NCBI GenBank assembly: GCA_963734845.1
Contig: CAVTIS010000011.1
Span: 124,001 to 188,000, forward strand
DNA length: 64,000 bases
Direction: 5' to 3'
Origin: JAKAVN01 sp963734845
Lineage (GTDB): Bacteria; Desulfobacterota; Binatia; Binatales; Binataceae
Position numbers and translations under genes: made by a program. Positions within the stretch are counted from its first letter, which is position 1. Each line of letters starts with the position of its first letter. The notes under the pieces were generated by a model. That model had not been told where the DNA came from. It was given only the letters and a program-made list of their open reading frames with translations, and searched no databases. Of this stretch, positions 54,120-63,349 are shown one piece after another.

Positions 54120-55202
54120 CTAGCGAAACGCCGGCATCACCATCTCCGCCATGTCGCGGAACACTTTGCGCTGGTAGTCGGCCGGCGGCAGCATGGTGAT
54201 TTCCTTGATCCCCGCTTTCTCCAATTCGCGCACGCGATGAATGATCTCCTCGGGCGTGCCGACGATACACACTCCGGCGATCGCCTCGGGCGTGATGAAG
54301 CGCCGCTCCTCGGGGACCAGGAACGTGCAGTGACCTTCATGGATCTGCCGGAAGCGTGCGTTCTCGGGCAGGCTGTAGTTCTTCACGCGCTTTGTGTAGT
54401 CGTCCCAGATGTTGGCGAAGAATGGCGGAATCAGCTCGTCCTTCTCGCCGCGCTGTTTCCAGATCTCGTAGGCAAAATGGATCGTGCACGCGACCTGCGA
54501 GCCGGTCTCGTTGACGACTCGTTCGTCGCTGAGCTTTTCGCCGGGCCGCAGCACGCAGGCGGTGGTCAGGCAGCTGGTGTAAAATTCCGGACCGATTTTG
54601 CGCCCCGCTTCTTTCGCGCCGGCCTCGACCATCTGCATCGAGCGGCGGAATTCTTCGGGACTGCCGGTCACCGTGATCCATCCGTCGCCGAACTCTCCGG
54701 TCGCGCGCAACGCCTTGGGGCCGTTGGCCGCGACGTAGATCGGGATGGGATGATCAAGGTTGATGAAGTAGCGGTCGCGGTGGAGAAATTTTATCTCGCG
54801 CGTTTTGCCGGCGTAGGTGTAATCGACTTCCTTGCCCTCGAGCAGCGTGCGCACCACGCGCAGGTATTCGCGGAATTCCCGCGGCGGCATCGGATCCTGC
54901 CCCATCACGCGCATCGCGGTATGGCCGGTGCCGATGCCAAGAAAGACGCGCCCGGGTGCCAGCTGCGCGATGCTGGCGATGGAATGCGCGGTGACCGGCG
55001 CGATCCTGGTGCCGGGAATTGCGACGCCGGTGCCGATCCTGATGCGCTTGGTGTTGACCGCTGCCAACGCCAGCGTGGCGTAGCAGTCCGACCAGATCAT
55101 CTGCGAATCGGGAACCCAGCCGGTGTCGTACCCCAGCTCCTCCGCGTAGCGAATCAGTTCCCACTTGTCGATGTGGGTATCGAACATGATTCCAAATTTC
55201 AT
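54120..55202 (-). CDS. LLM-class flavin/F420-dependent oxidoreductase
   Basis: A 360-residue TIM-barrel LLM protein: MKFGIMFDTHIDKWELIRYAEELGYDTGWVPDS at the N-terminus, RIGTGVAIPGTRIAPVTAHSIASIAQLAPGRVFLGIGTGHTAMRVMG as cofactor region, then PIYVAANGPKALRATGEFGDGWI (landmarks). The pattern is that of F420-dependent glucose-6-phosphate or methylene-tetrahydromethanopterin-like oxidoreductases. ATG 55202 has GAGAGGTG upstream. It is convergent with the sigma-54 regulator gene. Confidence 0.88.
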   Translation of the reverse strand: MKFGIMFDTHIDKWELIRYAEELGYDTGWVPDSQMIWSDCYATLALAAVNTKRIRIGTGVAIPGTRIAPVTAHSIASIAQLAPGRVFLGIGTGHTAMRVMGQDPMPPREFREYLRVVRTLLEGKEVDYTYAGKTREIKFLHRDRYFINLDHPIPIYVAANGPKALRATGEFGDGWITVTGSPEEFRRSMQMVEAGAKEAGRKIGPEFYTSCLTTACVLRPGEKLSDERVVNETGSQVACTIHFAYEIWKQRGEKDELIPPFFANIWDDYTKRVKNYSLPENARFRQIHEGHCTFLVPEERRFITPEAIAGVCIVGTPEEIIHRVRELEKAGIKEITMLPPADYQRKVFRDMAEMVMPAFR

Positions 55203-55317
55203 CGACGCACCTCTCTGTTTTTTTTCCGGTCGGCCTGGCCGATCGGCTCCAAGCTCTATGTACAATGTTTCCGCACGGGCGCAAAACCCCGGCTTCAGGA
55301 AAGGCGAGACGGACGCG

Positions 55318-55914
55318 TCAACGCGCGAGCGACAAGCCGTCCTCAGCGAGCCGCTGCTCGAGTAGCGGCAGGCGATCGTGACCCCAAAACGGTTCGCGCT
55401 CGAAGAAAAAAAGCGGGACGCCGAATACGTTGTCTGTCGCGGCCTCTTCTTGTGCCGCCGCGTAGGCTCGCGCGCCCTCGCCGCTCAGATATTCGCGATA
55501 CTCCGCGGCGGAAAGCCCCAGCGTCGCGAGCAGCGCGGCAGCGGCCTCCGGATCGTCGGCCTCGAACTCGCGGCGGAAAAACAATTCGTAGACCCTGCGG
55601 CTGTACTCCAGCAGCCGGCCCTTCGATTCGGCGAACAGGCCGCCGATGAGCGCGGGCGTCGTATCGTAAACCTTCTGCGGCGCGCGGATCAGAATTCCGC
55701 GCGGCTTGGCCCAGCGGCGCGCGTCGAGGTAGGAGTACTTTGCCTTGTAATCGGAATAGACGCTGCGCTGGCCGCGATCCTTGATTCGGAGCTGGAACGG
55801 AATCCATCTTACACGCACGGAGAAACGCTCCTGGAGCGCAAAGGCCGGATCGAAGGCTAGATACGCGAAAGGACTTTTGTAGTCCGAGTACATCTTGAGT
55901 TCCTTGCGTTCCAT
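55318..55914 (-). CDS. DsbA-family / 2-hydroxychromene-2-carboxylate isomerase-like protein
   Basis: A 198-residue thioredoxin-fold protein. The start MERKELKMYSDYKSPFAYLA and RWIPFQLRIKD are characteristic of HCCA isomerase and kappa-GST-like proteins, with Ser in place of a catalytic Cys pair (SPFAYL). The cis-Pro loop is GVPLFFFE. The family isomerises naphthalene-pathway intermediates or acts as glutathione-dependent enzymes. It begins 7 bp after the FAD/Fe-S gene's stop and is probably cotranscribed. Confidence 0.85.
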   Translation of the reverse strand: MERKELKMYSDYKSPFAYLAFDPAFALQERFSVRVRWIPFQLRIKDRGQRSVYSDYKAKYSYLDARRWAKPRGILIRAPQKVYDTTPALIGGLFAESKGRLLEYSRRVYELFFRREFEADDPEAAAALLATLGLSAAEYREYLSGEGARAYAAAQEEAATDNVFGVPLFFFEREPFWGHDRLPLLEQRLAEDGLSLAR

Positions 55915-55921
55915 GCCGAGC

Positions 55922-58783
55922 CTAGGGCTTTAGATTGAGTAACTGGGCGAGATGGAGCGGCCGGCGCTCGGGACAAAAATGGCGAATCTGGGTACGGCAG
56001 GCAAACCCGTCCGCGACGATCATCGTGTCGGGCGCGCTTTGGCGGACCGCGGGAAGCAGCACGCGCTCGGCGATCGCGCGCGAGATATCGAAGCGATCCG
56101 CGCCATAACCAAACGGCCCCGCCATCCCGCAGCATCCCGCATCCGGCGCTTCGGTCTTGAGTCCGCCGATTCCGCCAAGGATAGCCATCTCACCTTTCAT
56201 CCCGGCCAGCGACTTCTGATGACAATGCCCATGCACCAGCGCGCGCCCGTTTAGCCTTGGCGCGACGAAGTCCGGCGCCTCGCGGGAGAGAAACTCGTCG
56301 AACAACATCGCGCGAGCGGAAAGTGTGGCGGCGCGCGGATCGGAAGGAAAGAGACTTGGCAACTCGTCGCGAAACGTGAGCAGGCAACTCGGCTCCAGCC
56401 CGACCAGCGCCGCGCCACGGTCGAGCATAGGCGCCAGCGCGTCGATCGCCTGGCCGAGGCGCCATCGCGCGCGATCGAACATCCCGGCGTCATACAGGGG
56501 CCGCCCGCAGCATAGATCGCCCGGCGGAATCACGACCCTGAAGCCCGCGCGCTCGAGCACTTCGGTTGCGGCGATCGCGACCTCGGGCTGAAAAAAATTG
56601 TTGAAGGTGTCGGGAAAGAGCACGACCTCGCAAGCGGTGGAATCGCCGGCGTCGCGATGCCCTGCAAACCATGAACGAAACGTCCGTGCGGCAAAGCGCG
56701 GTAGCTCGCGGTCCGGATGGACATTGAGGGTGCGCCGCGCGATCGCGCCCAAGCCGGGCGCATGCGAAAGCATGTTGGCGAGGCGCGGCGTGACCGCGCC
56801 GAGGCGCGCGACTTCATGGATCCGCGCGAAGAAGCGCACGTCGAGCGGGCGGCGGTGATGCTGATAGAACTTCGCAAAAAACTCGGCCTTGTACGCCGCC
56901 ATATCGATCGCCGCGGGGCACTCGGTCTTGCACGCCTTGCATGAAAGACAAAGCTCAAGTGCTTCTTTAAGTGCAGGATCGCCGAGACCGTCGAGCAGGC
57001 CGTTGCCGCTCAGCGCCTCCCAGAGCAGGTGAGCGCGTCCGCGCGTGGAATGCATCTCCTCGCGCGTCGCCATGTACGACGGACACATCGTGCCGGCGTC
57101 GGTCTTGCGGCACTTGCCGATCCCCACGCACTTGAGCGCCGCGCCCGCAAGGCCGCCCTCGGCGGCGAAGTCGAAATGCGTCTCGGCCGGCGCCGGGCGA
57201 TATGAGGGCGTGATCCGCAGATGGGAATCGAGTGGATGAGGCGCCACGATTACGCCCGGGTTCATCATCGAGTCCGGGTCGAAGATGCGCTTGAACTCGG
57301 CGAAGGCGCCGATCAATTGCGCGCCGAACATCCTGGGCAAAAGCTCCGAGCGCGCAAGCCCGTCGCCATGCTCGCCCGAAAGCGAGCCGCCGAACTCAGT
57401 CACCAGGTCGCCGATCTCAAGCATCGCGGCACGAAACGTAGCTGCCCCTTCGGCGGTGGTGAAATCGAAATTCACTCGACAGTGGACGCAGCCCTCGCCG
57501 AAATGACCATAGTAGGTCGCCGCTGCAAGCTTGTGTCTCTCGAGCAGCCGCACAAAACGGCGCAGGTAATCGCCCAGGCGCGCCGGCGACACCGCGGTAT
57601 CCTCGGCGCCCGGCCAGGTACGCGGACGGCCCGGGATGAGCGCGCCGGCGCCCAGTCCTGACTCACGCAGGCTCCAGACCGCGCGCTGTTCCGAAGCGGC
57701 GAAGAGCGGAGCGACTCCCGTGCAGGCGCGCACACGCCGCGCCTGAGTTGTCAACCGCTCAGCCGCCGCCAACGCGTCGTCGGCCGTATCCGCGCCAAGC
57801 TCGACGAGCAGGAACGCGCGGCCGTTGGGCAGCAGGCGCACCGCCTCGAGTCCCTTGGCGCGCGCGAAGTCGGGCAGGTGATGATCAAAGCCCTCGAGCG
57901 CTTGCGGATGGTGTTCCAAGATCCATGGAACCTGGTCGGCCGCGAGGTAGACGTCGTCGAAGCCGAGCACTACCAGCGCGAGCCGTCGCGGACGCGGCAC
58001 CAGCCTGAGCGTCGCGGCAAGCGTAACCCCGAGCGTGCCCTCCGAGCCGACCAGAGCGCGCGCCAGGTTAGGCCCGCGATCGGGCAAGAGCTCGTCGAGA
58101 TTGTAGCCGGAGACGCGGCGCGGAATTTTCGGGTAGCGCCGCCGAATCTCCTCGGCCGAACGCTCTGCGAGCGCGCGCGTCGCAGCATAAATCTCGCCCT
58201 CGCGGCCACCGCGCACGGCGGCGGCGAATGCCTCGCCCTCGCCGCCCGTGCCGAGCGAAAGCCGGGTGCCGTCGTAGAGCGCGATTTCGAGCGCCTCGAC
58301 GTTGTCGACGGTCTTGCCGTGGGCTGCGGAGTGAGCGCCGCAGGAGTTGTTGCCGATCATCCCTCCGATCGTGCAGCGGTCTTTGGTGGAAGGATCCGGC
58401 GCAAAGAACAACCCTTCGGACGCAACTGCCGCGTTGAGCTGCGCCTGCACCACGCCGGGTTCGACCACCGCGAGTCCGCGCGCGGCGTCGACGTGCCTAA
58501 TCGCATTCATGTACTTGGAGAAATCGAGCACGATCGCCGCGTTGCAGGCCTGGCCGGCGAGCGCCGTGCCGCCGCCGCGGGCGAGAATCGGCAGCTGATT
58601 TTCGCGCGCCAGCCCAAGCGTGCGCATCACGTCGGCCTCGTGGCGCGGAATCACGACGCCGAGCGGGACCTGCCGGTAGACCGACGCGTCGGCGGCATAG
58701 AGCGCGAGCGTGGCGTTGTCGGCACGGACCTCGCCGTCGATGGAGCGGCGGAGCTTGTCCCATAGCGTGTGCGGCACAGTCAT
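55922..58783 (-). CDS. FAD-linked oxidase fused to Fe-S/CCG domains (GlcD-GlcF-like)
   Basis: A 953-residue fusion. The N-terminal half is a PCMH-type FAD domain (LPILARGGGTALAGQACN, IGGMIGNNSCGAHS) with a GlcD-like C-terminal cap (SGEHGDGLARSE). The second half is Fe-S: CVGIGKC...MCPSYMATREE and CLSCKACKTECP bind two 4Fe-4S clusters, then two CCG motifs (LCCGRPLYDAG, GCCGMAGPFGY). Such proteins oxidise D-2-hydroxyacids such as D-lactate and pass electrons to quinone. ATG 58783 is chosen; upstream codons lack conservation. The next 224 bp up to the alcohol dehydrogenase stop hold no gene. Confidence 0.9.
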   Translation of the reverse strand: MTVPHTLWDKLRRSIDGEVRADNATLALYAADASVYRQVPLGVVIPRHEADVMRTLGLARENQLPILARGGGTALAGQACNAAIVLDFSKYMNAIRHVDAARGLAVVEPGVVQAQLNAAVASEGLFFAPDPSTKDRCTIGGMIGNNSCGAHSAAHGKTVDNVEALEIALYDGTRLSLGTGGEGEAFAAAVRGGREGEIYAATRALAERSAEEIRRRYPKIPRRVSGYNLDELLPDRGPNLARALVGSEGTLGVTLAATLRLVPRPRRLALVVLGFDDVYLAADQVPWILEHHPQALEGFDHHLPDFARAKGLEAVRLLPNGRAFLLVELGADTADDALAAAERLTTQARRVRACTGVAPLFAASEQRAVWSLRESGLGAGALIPGRPRTWPGAEDTAVSPARLGDYLRRFVRLLERHKLAAATYYGHFGEGCVHCRVNFDFTTAEGAATFRAAMLEIGDLVTEFGGSLSGEHGDGLARSELLPRMFGAQLIGAFAEFKRIFDPDSMMNPGVIVAPHPLDSHLRITPSYRPAPAETHFDFAAEGGLAGAALKCVGIGKCRKTDAGTMCPSYMATREEMHSTRGRAHLLWEALSGNGLLDGLGDPALKEALELCLSCKACKTECPAAIDMAAYKAEFFAKFYQHHRRPLDVRFFARIHEVARLGAVTPRLANMLSHAPGLGAIARRTLNVHPDRELPRFAARTFRSWFAGHRDAGDSTACEVVLFPDTFNNFFQPEVAIAATEVLERAGFRVVIPPGDLCCGRPLYDAGMFDRARWRLGQAIDALAPMLDRGAALVGLEPSCLLTFRDELPSLFPSDPRAATLSARAMLFDEFLSREAPDFVAPRLNGRALVHGHCHQKSLAGMKGEMAILGGIGGLKTEAPDAGCCGMAGPFGYGADRFDISRAIAERVLLPAVRQSAPDTMIVADGFACRTQIRHFCPERRPLHLAQLLNLKP

Positions 58784-59007
58784 CGCGAAGAAGCGCCGGG
58801 CCTGCGGTCCCGCGCCGGGGGCAATTGTAGTTGATAGTGCGGACCGGCAGGTAGCGCGCGAGCCTTTAAAGACGGGAACTGGCCCAGGAACCCCGCATAA
58901 TAGCGAGCGCCGTGAGCGCATTCGGCGCGCGCGGCCGCTCTGAGGAACTGGTCGCCTGATTCGTCGCGAAACGGACGCTTCGCGTCCGGTCGACAACGCT
59001 TTTTTCC

Positions 59008-60048
59008 TTATGCAGGCAGCATCACGATCTTCCCCGCCACCGCGTTGGCCTCCATCAGGTCCTGCGCCTTGCCGAGGTCCTTGAGCGCCATCGTGCGGTC
59101 GATGACGGGTTTGATCAGGCCGCGTTCCACGAAGCGCATCGCTTCGATCAGCTCACCCTTGTTGCCAAGATGCGAGCCGAGGTAGTTCTGCTGCTTGTTC
59201 CAGAGCAGCCTGATGTCCATGTGAGCGTCGAAGCCAGAAGTGGCGCCGCAGGTAACAATCGTGCCGCCCCATTTCAGACACTGCATCGAAATGGGCCAGG
59301 TATCGGCGCCTGTATGCTCGAACACGATGTCGGCGCGCCGGCCGTCAGTGATGCGGCGAACCTCGGCAAAGATGTCGTCGCGGGTGCGGTTGAGCCCGAA
59401 CTCGGCGCCGAGCTTGCGCGCCAGTTCGAGCTTCTCATCGCTGGAGGCGATCGCGATCGGGCGCGCGTTGAACAGCTTGGCGATCTGGATCGCCATCACG
59501 CCCAGCCCGCCGCTCGCGCCCCATACCAGCACGAAGTCTCCGGCCTGCACGTGCGCCCGCGACACCAGCATCCGCCACACCGTGACCAGCACGAGCGGCA
59601 TCGAGGCCGCCTCTTCAAAGGTCAGGTTCTTGGGCTTCGCCAGCACGTTGACCGCCGGCACCTTGCAGTACTCGCCGTGCGCGCCATCGAGCGGGCCGGT
59701 TTGAAAGCCCCAAATCTTGAATTCCTGGCAGAAGAATTCTTCGCCGCGCGTGCAATAGTAGCAGTGGCGGCACGCGATGCCGCAATGGACGACCACCTCG
59801 TCGCCGATCGCGACGTCGTGTACCTCGCTGCCGCGGTCCACCACCACTCCGGCCGCATCGGAGCCCGAGATGTGCGGCAGCAGGATCTTCATCCCCGGCA
59901 GTCCGCGACGCGCCCAGATGTCGTTGAAATTGCAGGCCGAAGCTTTGACCTTGATGACGACTTCGTTGGGGCCGGGCTTGGGTTCGGGAATGTCTTTGTA
60001 CTGTAAGACTTCGGGGCCTCCGTTGCGTTCAAAAACAATAGCTTTCAT
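59008..60048 (-). CDS. Zinc-dependent alcohol dehydrogenase / quinone reductase-like MDR protein
   Basis: A 346-residue medium-chain dehydrogenase. A structural zinc site is visible as C-x2-C-x2-C-x7-C in CRHCYYCTRGEEFFC, and catalytic-region residues in ACNFNDIWARRGLPG and GSDAAGVVVD. The NAD(P) Rossmann motif is WGASGGLGVMAIQ. The family reduces enals and alcohols or oxidises alcohols; the substrate is unclear. It lies alone, 224 bp downstream of the FAD/Fe-S gene's start, with a perfect 7-bp hairpin (60074-60089) in its 5' leader. Confidence 0.88.
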   Translation of the reverse strand: MKAIVFERNGGPEVLQYKDIPEPKPGPNEVVIKVKASACNFNDIWARRGLPGMKILLPHISGSDAAGVVVDRGSEVHDVAIGDEVVVHCGIACRHCYYCTRGEEFFCQEFKIWGFQTGPLDGAHGEYCKVPAVNVLAKPKNLTFEEAASMPLVLVTVWRMLVSRAHVQAGDFVLVWGASGGLGVMAIQIAKLFNARPIAIASSDEKLELARKLGAEFGLNRTRDDIFAEVRRITDGRRADIVFEHTGADTWPISMQCLKWGGTIVTCGATSGFDAHMDIRLLWNKQQNYLGSHLGNKGELIEAMRFVERGLIKPVIDRTMALKDLGKAQDLMEANAVAGKIVMLPA

Positions 60049-60073
60049 CAGATTTTGTGCTTCCTATGACGTC

Positions 60074-60089
60074 CCGCTCGTGAGCGGGC
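60074..60089. other. Hairpin in the 5' leader of the MDR dehydrogenase
   Basis: CCCGCTC-GT-GAGCGGG is a perfect 7-bp inverted repeat 25 bp upstream of the dehydrogenase ATG. No T-tract follows in either direction, so it is more likely an operator or RNA structure than a terminator. The stretch 60090-60487 has no gene I can support; several frames are open but have no family-like sequence. Confidence 0.35.
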
Positions 60090-60487
60090 GTGCGCAATTA
60101 GCTATATGTTTAGAGCATCCTTGGCAACCGGAGGCGCGCCCAGACGTGCGAGCGTCCATCCCTAAGACTTGGTTGACGGCAATTATCAATCGCGCAAAGC
60201 CCATCTGTTCAGCGACGTTTCTTGCTTCCGGCAATGAGGACAGCAATTGCGATGCCAACGCAGTTGACATCTGCGCCAAAAAAACGTTCGAGCCTCCGGC
60301 ACCCACGTAGCCTCAAGAACTGGTGCAGCTGCGGAAAAGCGGTAAAAACGTAAAAATGAAAGACGTTTTGTGGAAGAGCGGTTCTCCAAAGATTTGGATT
60401 CTCTGGTCCTTAGCGGATCCCTAAATCGAATCAGAGATAGTCGCGCGATCGCCGGCTGACGGAATCGTCGCCCGTCCGAGCGCAATC

Positions 60488-60928
60488 TCAAAGAAAAGCT
60501 TCGCTGGTATGCAGGCGGGTCAGGTGAATCTTCTTTATCTTCCACGCGCCGCCTTCCTTGACGTATTCCTCGTGGTAATGCCCCCAGCCCTTGAAATGAC
60601 AGGTCGGCAGCATGACATAGTCGAACATCGCCCAGACGGCGGACGCCGTGGTTGTGCTGGTCAGCTCAATCTCAGGCATGAAGCCCTGGTGAATCGATTT
60701 CGCGCCGGTCAGCAACCCGCGGACACCTTTGAGGAGTTCGCTGCGCCCGGCCAAACTGACGACGGTGGGCAACTTGGGATTGGCCCGCGGCGCACCCTCG
60801 TAGGACGCCGACACATCGGAGGTGAAGCAATCCGCCCAAGCCTCCCATTGCTGCGTGTCCATGAGGCGGAAATAACGTGCCTTGAGCTGGCGGATCGCTT
60901 CCAGATCGTTCATCTGATCGATAGTCAT
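60488..60928 (-). CDS. NTF2-like (SnoaL-type) protein
   Basis: A 146-residue cone-shaped NTF2-like fold protein. IRQLKARYFRLMDTQQWEAWADCFTSDV is the standard first-helix signature, followed by GRSELLKGVRGLL, EIELTSTTTASAVWAMFDYVMLP and AWKIKKIHLTRL strands. Members bind small hydrophobic ligands or catalyse isomerisations or dehydrations. The active residues are not certain. ATG 60928 is chosen; the 297 bp to the next gene start (61226) form a divergent promoter region. Confidence 0.87.
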   Translation of the reverse strand: MTIDQMNDLEAIRQLKARYFRLMDTQQWEAWADCFTSDVSASYEGAPRANPKLPTVVSLAGRSELLKGVRGLLTGAKSIHQGFMPEIELTSTTTASAVWAMFDYVMLPTCHFKGWGHYHEEYVKEGGAWKIKKIHLTRLHTSEAFL

Positions 60929-61225
60929 CGCCGCTCTCTCCCTAAGATTGCCGCGTTGTGATTGGTTGTGATTGATCGTCGCCACGAAGGTAGGCCACCC
61001 ACGTAACGCGCGTCAAGCCGCTTAGCGAGATAGAGTTTGCCGCCAGCGCGCCGGGTGCGGTACGTTTACGGCGCGAATGGCGAAAGCGGACAAGGCCGCT
61101 AAAAGCCATCAATCAACCACAAGCATCACTAGAATTTCAGGCACGAGACAGGCCCCGAGACGCGAGCACGGATCAAAAAGCCGCGGAGATCGGGCAAGAC
61201 TTTCAGGACTTTGGAGACATGAACC

Positions 61226-62263
61226 ATGTACGTACTCGATAACGGCACCCGCTTCGTCATCCCTCGCACGGAGATGACTTATCCCGGCCACAACATGAAG
61301 CTCCATCAAACCGCCGCCGACGCCGTTAAAGCGCCGGTCGACCATGTGATGGCGGACTTCGAGGACGCCTGTCCCTACGAATTCAAAGGCCCAAAGAGCC
61401 ACAAGGTGATGGTCGAGGCGCTCAACACGCTGGATTTCGGCCGCAAGGTGGTCACGGTCCGTCCCAACAATATTCATTCACCGTTTTTTAAGGGCGACAT
61501 GGAAGCGATCATGTTGGGAGCGCCCAATCGCTTCCATGGCATCATGCTGCCCAAGACGCGCGGCCCGGAGGAAATCCGCGAAGTCGCGCGGATGCTCGAC
61601 GACCTCGAGCAGCGCGGCGGATGGAAGTACCGGATGCAGATCGAATCGCTGGTCGAAACGCCGCAGGCACTGGTCAAGGCGTTCGAGATCGCAACCGCGT
61701 CGGACCGCATGTGCGGCCTGGTCTTCGGCATCGCGGATTTCGCCGCCAACCTGGGCGTGCGCGAAATCGTCGAAAATCAGAACCAGAACTTTCATTATGC
61801 CAAGCAATCGATGGTGGTCGCGGCCAAAGCCGCCGGGCTGCACGCGGTCGACAACGTCTACCTTCGGCTGTGGCGTAAAGACGACTCGCCGGCGAAGGTC
61901 GCCGAGCTGCAGCGCGGGCTGCGCGAGAAGAACGTCGGCGCCGCCAACCTCGGGATGGACGGCACCTGGATCATCCATCCGCAGCAGGCCGAAATAGCCA
62001 ACGCCTGCTATACGCCCAGCGTCGAGCAGGTCGAGGACGCGCGCCGCGTGGTAAAGCTCTACCATGAGAAGGGTGGCGGCTCGATGGCGGACCCCAAGAG
62101 CGGCGAGATGATCGACGAGGCGACGATCAAGATTGCGCTGATGGACCTGGCTAAGGGCGCGCAGGCGGGAATCGTCAGCGAAAAGGAACTCAAGGAATGG
62201 TCGGAGAAGAGCCGCGCGATCACCGGCTACGACATCCTGGAGTTCATGCGCCGCGTGGTGTAA
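61226..62263 (+). CDS. HpcH/HpaI aldolase-family CoA ester lyase (CitE/malyl-CoA-lyase-like)
   Basis: A 345-residue TIM-barrel lyase. The motif VDHVMADFEDACP contains the Mg-binding Asp/Glu pair, RPNN the substrate Arg, and MQIESLVETPQAL the second acidic metal ligand. It resembles beta subunits of citrate lyase and malyl-CoA or citramalyl-CoA lyases, which cleave 3-hydroxy-acyl-CoA esters. The 3' end (TACGACATCCTGGAGTT to TAACGG) is repeated at 63350-63388. ATG 61226 has GGAG upstream. Confidence 0.9.
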   Translation: MYVLDNGTRFVIPRTEMTYPGHNMKLHQTAADAVKAPVDHVMADFEDACPYEFKGPKSHKVMVEALNTLDFGRKVVTVRPNNIHSPFFKGDMEAIMLGAPNRFHGIMLPKTRGPEEIREVARMLDDLEQRGGWKYRMQIESLVETPQALVKAFEIATASDRMCGLVFGIADFAANLGVREIVENQNQNFHYAKQSMVVAAKAAGLHAVDNVYLRLWRKDDSPAKVAELQRGLREKNVGAANLGMDGTWIIHPQQAEIANACYTPSVEQVEDARRVVKLYHEKGGGSMADPKSGEMIDEATIKIALMDLAKGAQAGIVSEKELKEWSEKSRAITGYDILEFMRRVV

Positions 62264-62266
62264 CGG
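62228..62266 (+). repeat. 39-bp direct repeat, copy A (3' end of CitE-like gene)
   Basis: This sequence, from the YDILEFMRRVV codons through the stop and AACGG, recurs at 63350-63388 with one C-to-T difference (TTC to TTT). The copies flank a 1.08-kb segment. Confidence 0.85.
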
Positions 62267-62391
62267 TGGCGCAGATTAACTCACGGAGAGAAAGGGCTCA
62301 GCAATTTCGCCGTTTGTTGACGTAACCGTTCTCAAGGCTCGAAGGAAACCGTAAGTGACGATTGCCGCTTCGATTTTGCCGATTTGGGGCT

Positions 62392-63033
62392 TCAGAACAT
62401 GCCGGGCGCAACCCGCCAGCGCACCCGCTGCCGGTAGGCCAAGTATTGGGGATCGCGATCGAGCAACTCCTCCTCGAGCGCGATGCGCCAGACCATGAAC
62501 GGAATCGTCAGCGCCACCAATGCGAAATTGCGGACGCTTGGAGCAGCCATCGAGTTGCCGAAGGCGGTCAGCAGCCAGGCCGCGTACACCGGATGGCGAA
62601 TTAGTCGGAAGGGGCCGCGTGCCACGAGGCCACGGTTGGCCGGGAGCAATCCGAAATGGGGGCCGAGGTAAAGCCACGCGACCAGCATCAGCGACAGACC
62701 AACCACCTGAAAGATCGCGCCGGCCGCCTCCAGTGTGGGCCAATTCGTAGCGGCGAAGCGCGTAGCGGGGCGCATGAAGAGCGGCAGAACCATCATCGCC
62801 GAAACCGCGATAAGCGCCTGATAATCGGTTCGGGCTTCACGCGGCGCCGACCGCGTCAATGACAACACGGCCATCGTTAGAGCGCCGATGATCCAAATCC
62901 AGGCGGAGAGATTCGTGCGCCAGGCGTTCGGCGTCGTCGACAGCAACTGCGGCTCCCAAGGCACCAGAGTTGCCACAAAGGTCGTCGCGACGCCAAGATT
63001 GGCCGCCACGTGAAGCAGCCGGGATCTGCTCAA
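62392..63033 (-). CDS. Isoprenylcysteine carboxyl methyltransferase-like (ICMT/PEMT-type) membrane protein
   Basis: A 213-residue protein with five or so transmembrane helices. The C-terminal LVARGPFRLIRHPVYAAWLL and ALEEELLDRDPQYLAYRQRVRWRVAPGMF segments are the SAM-binding signatures of the ICMT/phospholipid methyltransferase family. Function may be methylation of a lipid or isoprenyl substrate. The start is TTG at 63033 with AGGA upstream; no ATG is near. The gene lies inside the segment flanked by the 39-bp repeats. Confidence 0.82.
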   Translation of the reverse strand: MSRSRLLHVAANLGVATTFVATLVPWEPQLLSTTPNAWRTNLSAWIWIIGALTMAVLSLTRSAPREARTDYQALIAVSAMMVLPLFMRPATRFAATNWPTLEAAGAIFQVVGLSLMLVAWLYLGPHFGLLPANRGLVARGPFRLIRHPVYAAWLLTAFGNSMAAPSVRNFALVALTIPFMVWRIALEEELLDRDPQYLAYRQRVRWRVAPGMF

Positions 63034-63068
63034 TCTGCTTCCTGGGCGGCGCGACGGCTCGGTTTCAC

Positions 63069-63112
63069 TGGTCGGCGGTGCAGGTTTCGAACCTGTGACC
63101 CGGCTTGTAAGC
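63069..63112 (-). tRNA. tRNA 3'-half remnant (Val-UAC-like), not a complete tRNA
   Basis: Minus strand 63112-63069 reads an anticodon-loop-like CTTACAA, a short variable part, a T arm (ACAGG-TTCGAAA-CCTGC, one mismatch at the base), an acceptor 3' strand ACCGCCG, A and CCA. No 5' half pairs with it. TAC as anticodon would mean valine, but the variable region is 2 nt short. Integration scars of elements that target tRNA 3' ends look like this. Confidence 0.45.
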
Positions 63113-63349
63113 TGTGTTCCGCCAGGAAACGCCGTTGCGATTGATGATCATTTGCTAACGGCTAATAGCAGCAAATCCCTTGACGGAGAAATCATCGTCA
63201 GAAAGCGCCAATTCCTAGCCTCGAAGTTTCCAACAGGTGTCCACGAAGTGTCCAACGTGTCCAGATCTCAGCCAATCTTGCATGATCTCAGAGACAAGAA
63301 ATCCTTGGATTTCCATCTCAGACCATATCAGCGAAGATGCGGCGCAAGA

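Noticed and set aside
60064..60545. Open frames of 80 and 119 codons in the gap after the MDR dehydrogenase
   Set aside because: No ribosome-binding site, no family-like sequence, and one overlaps the NTF2-like gene; I could not support a gene here.
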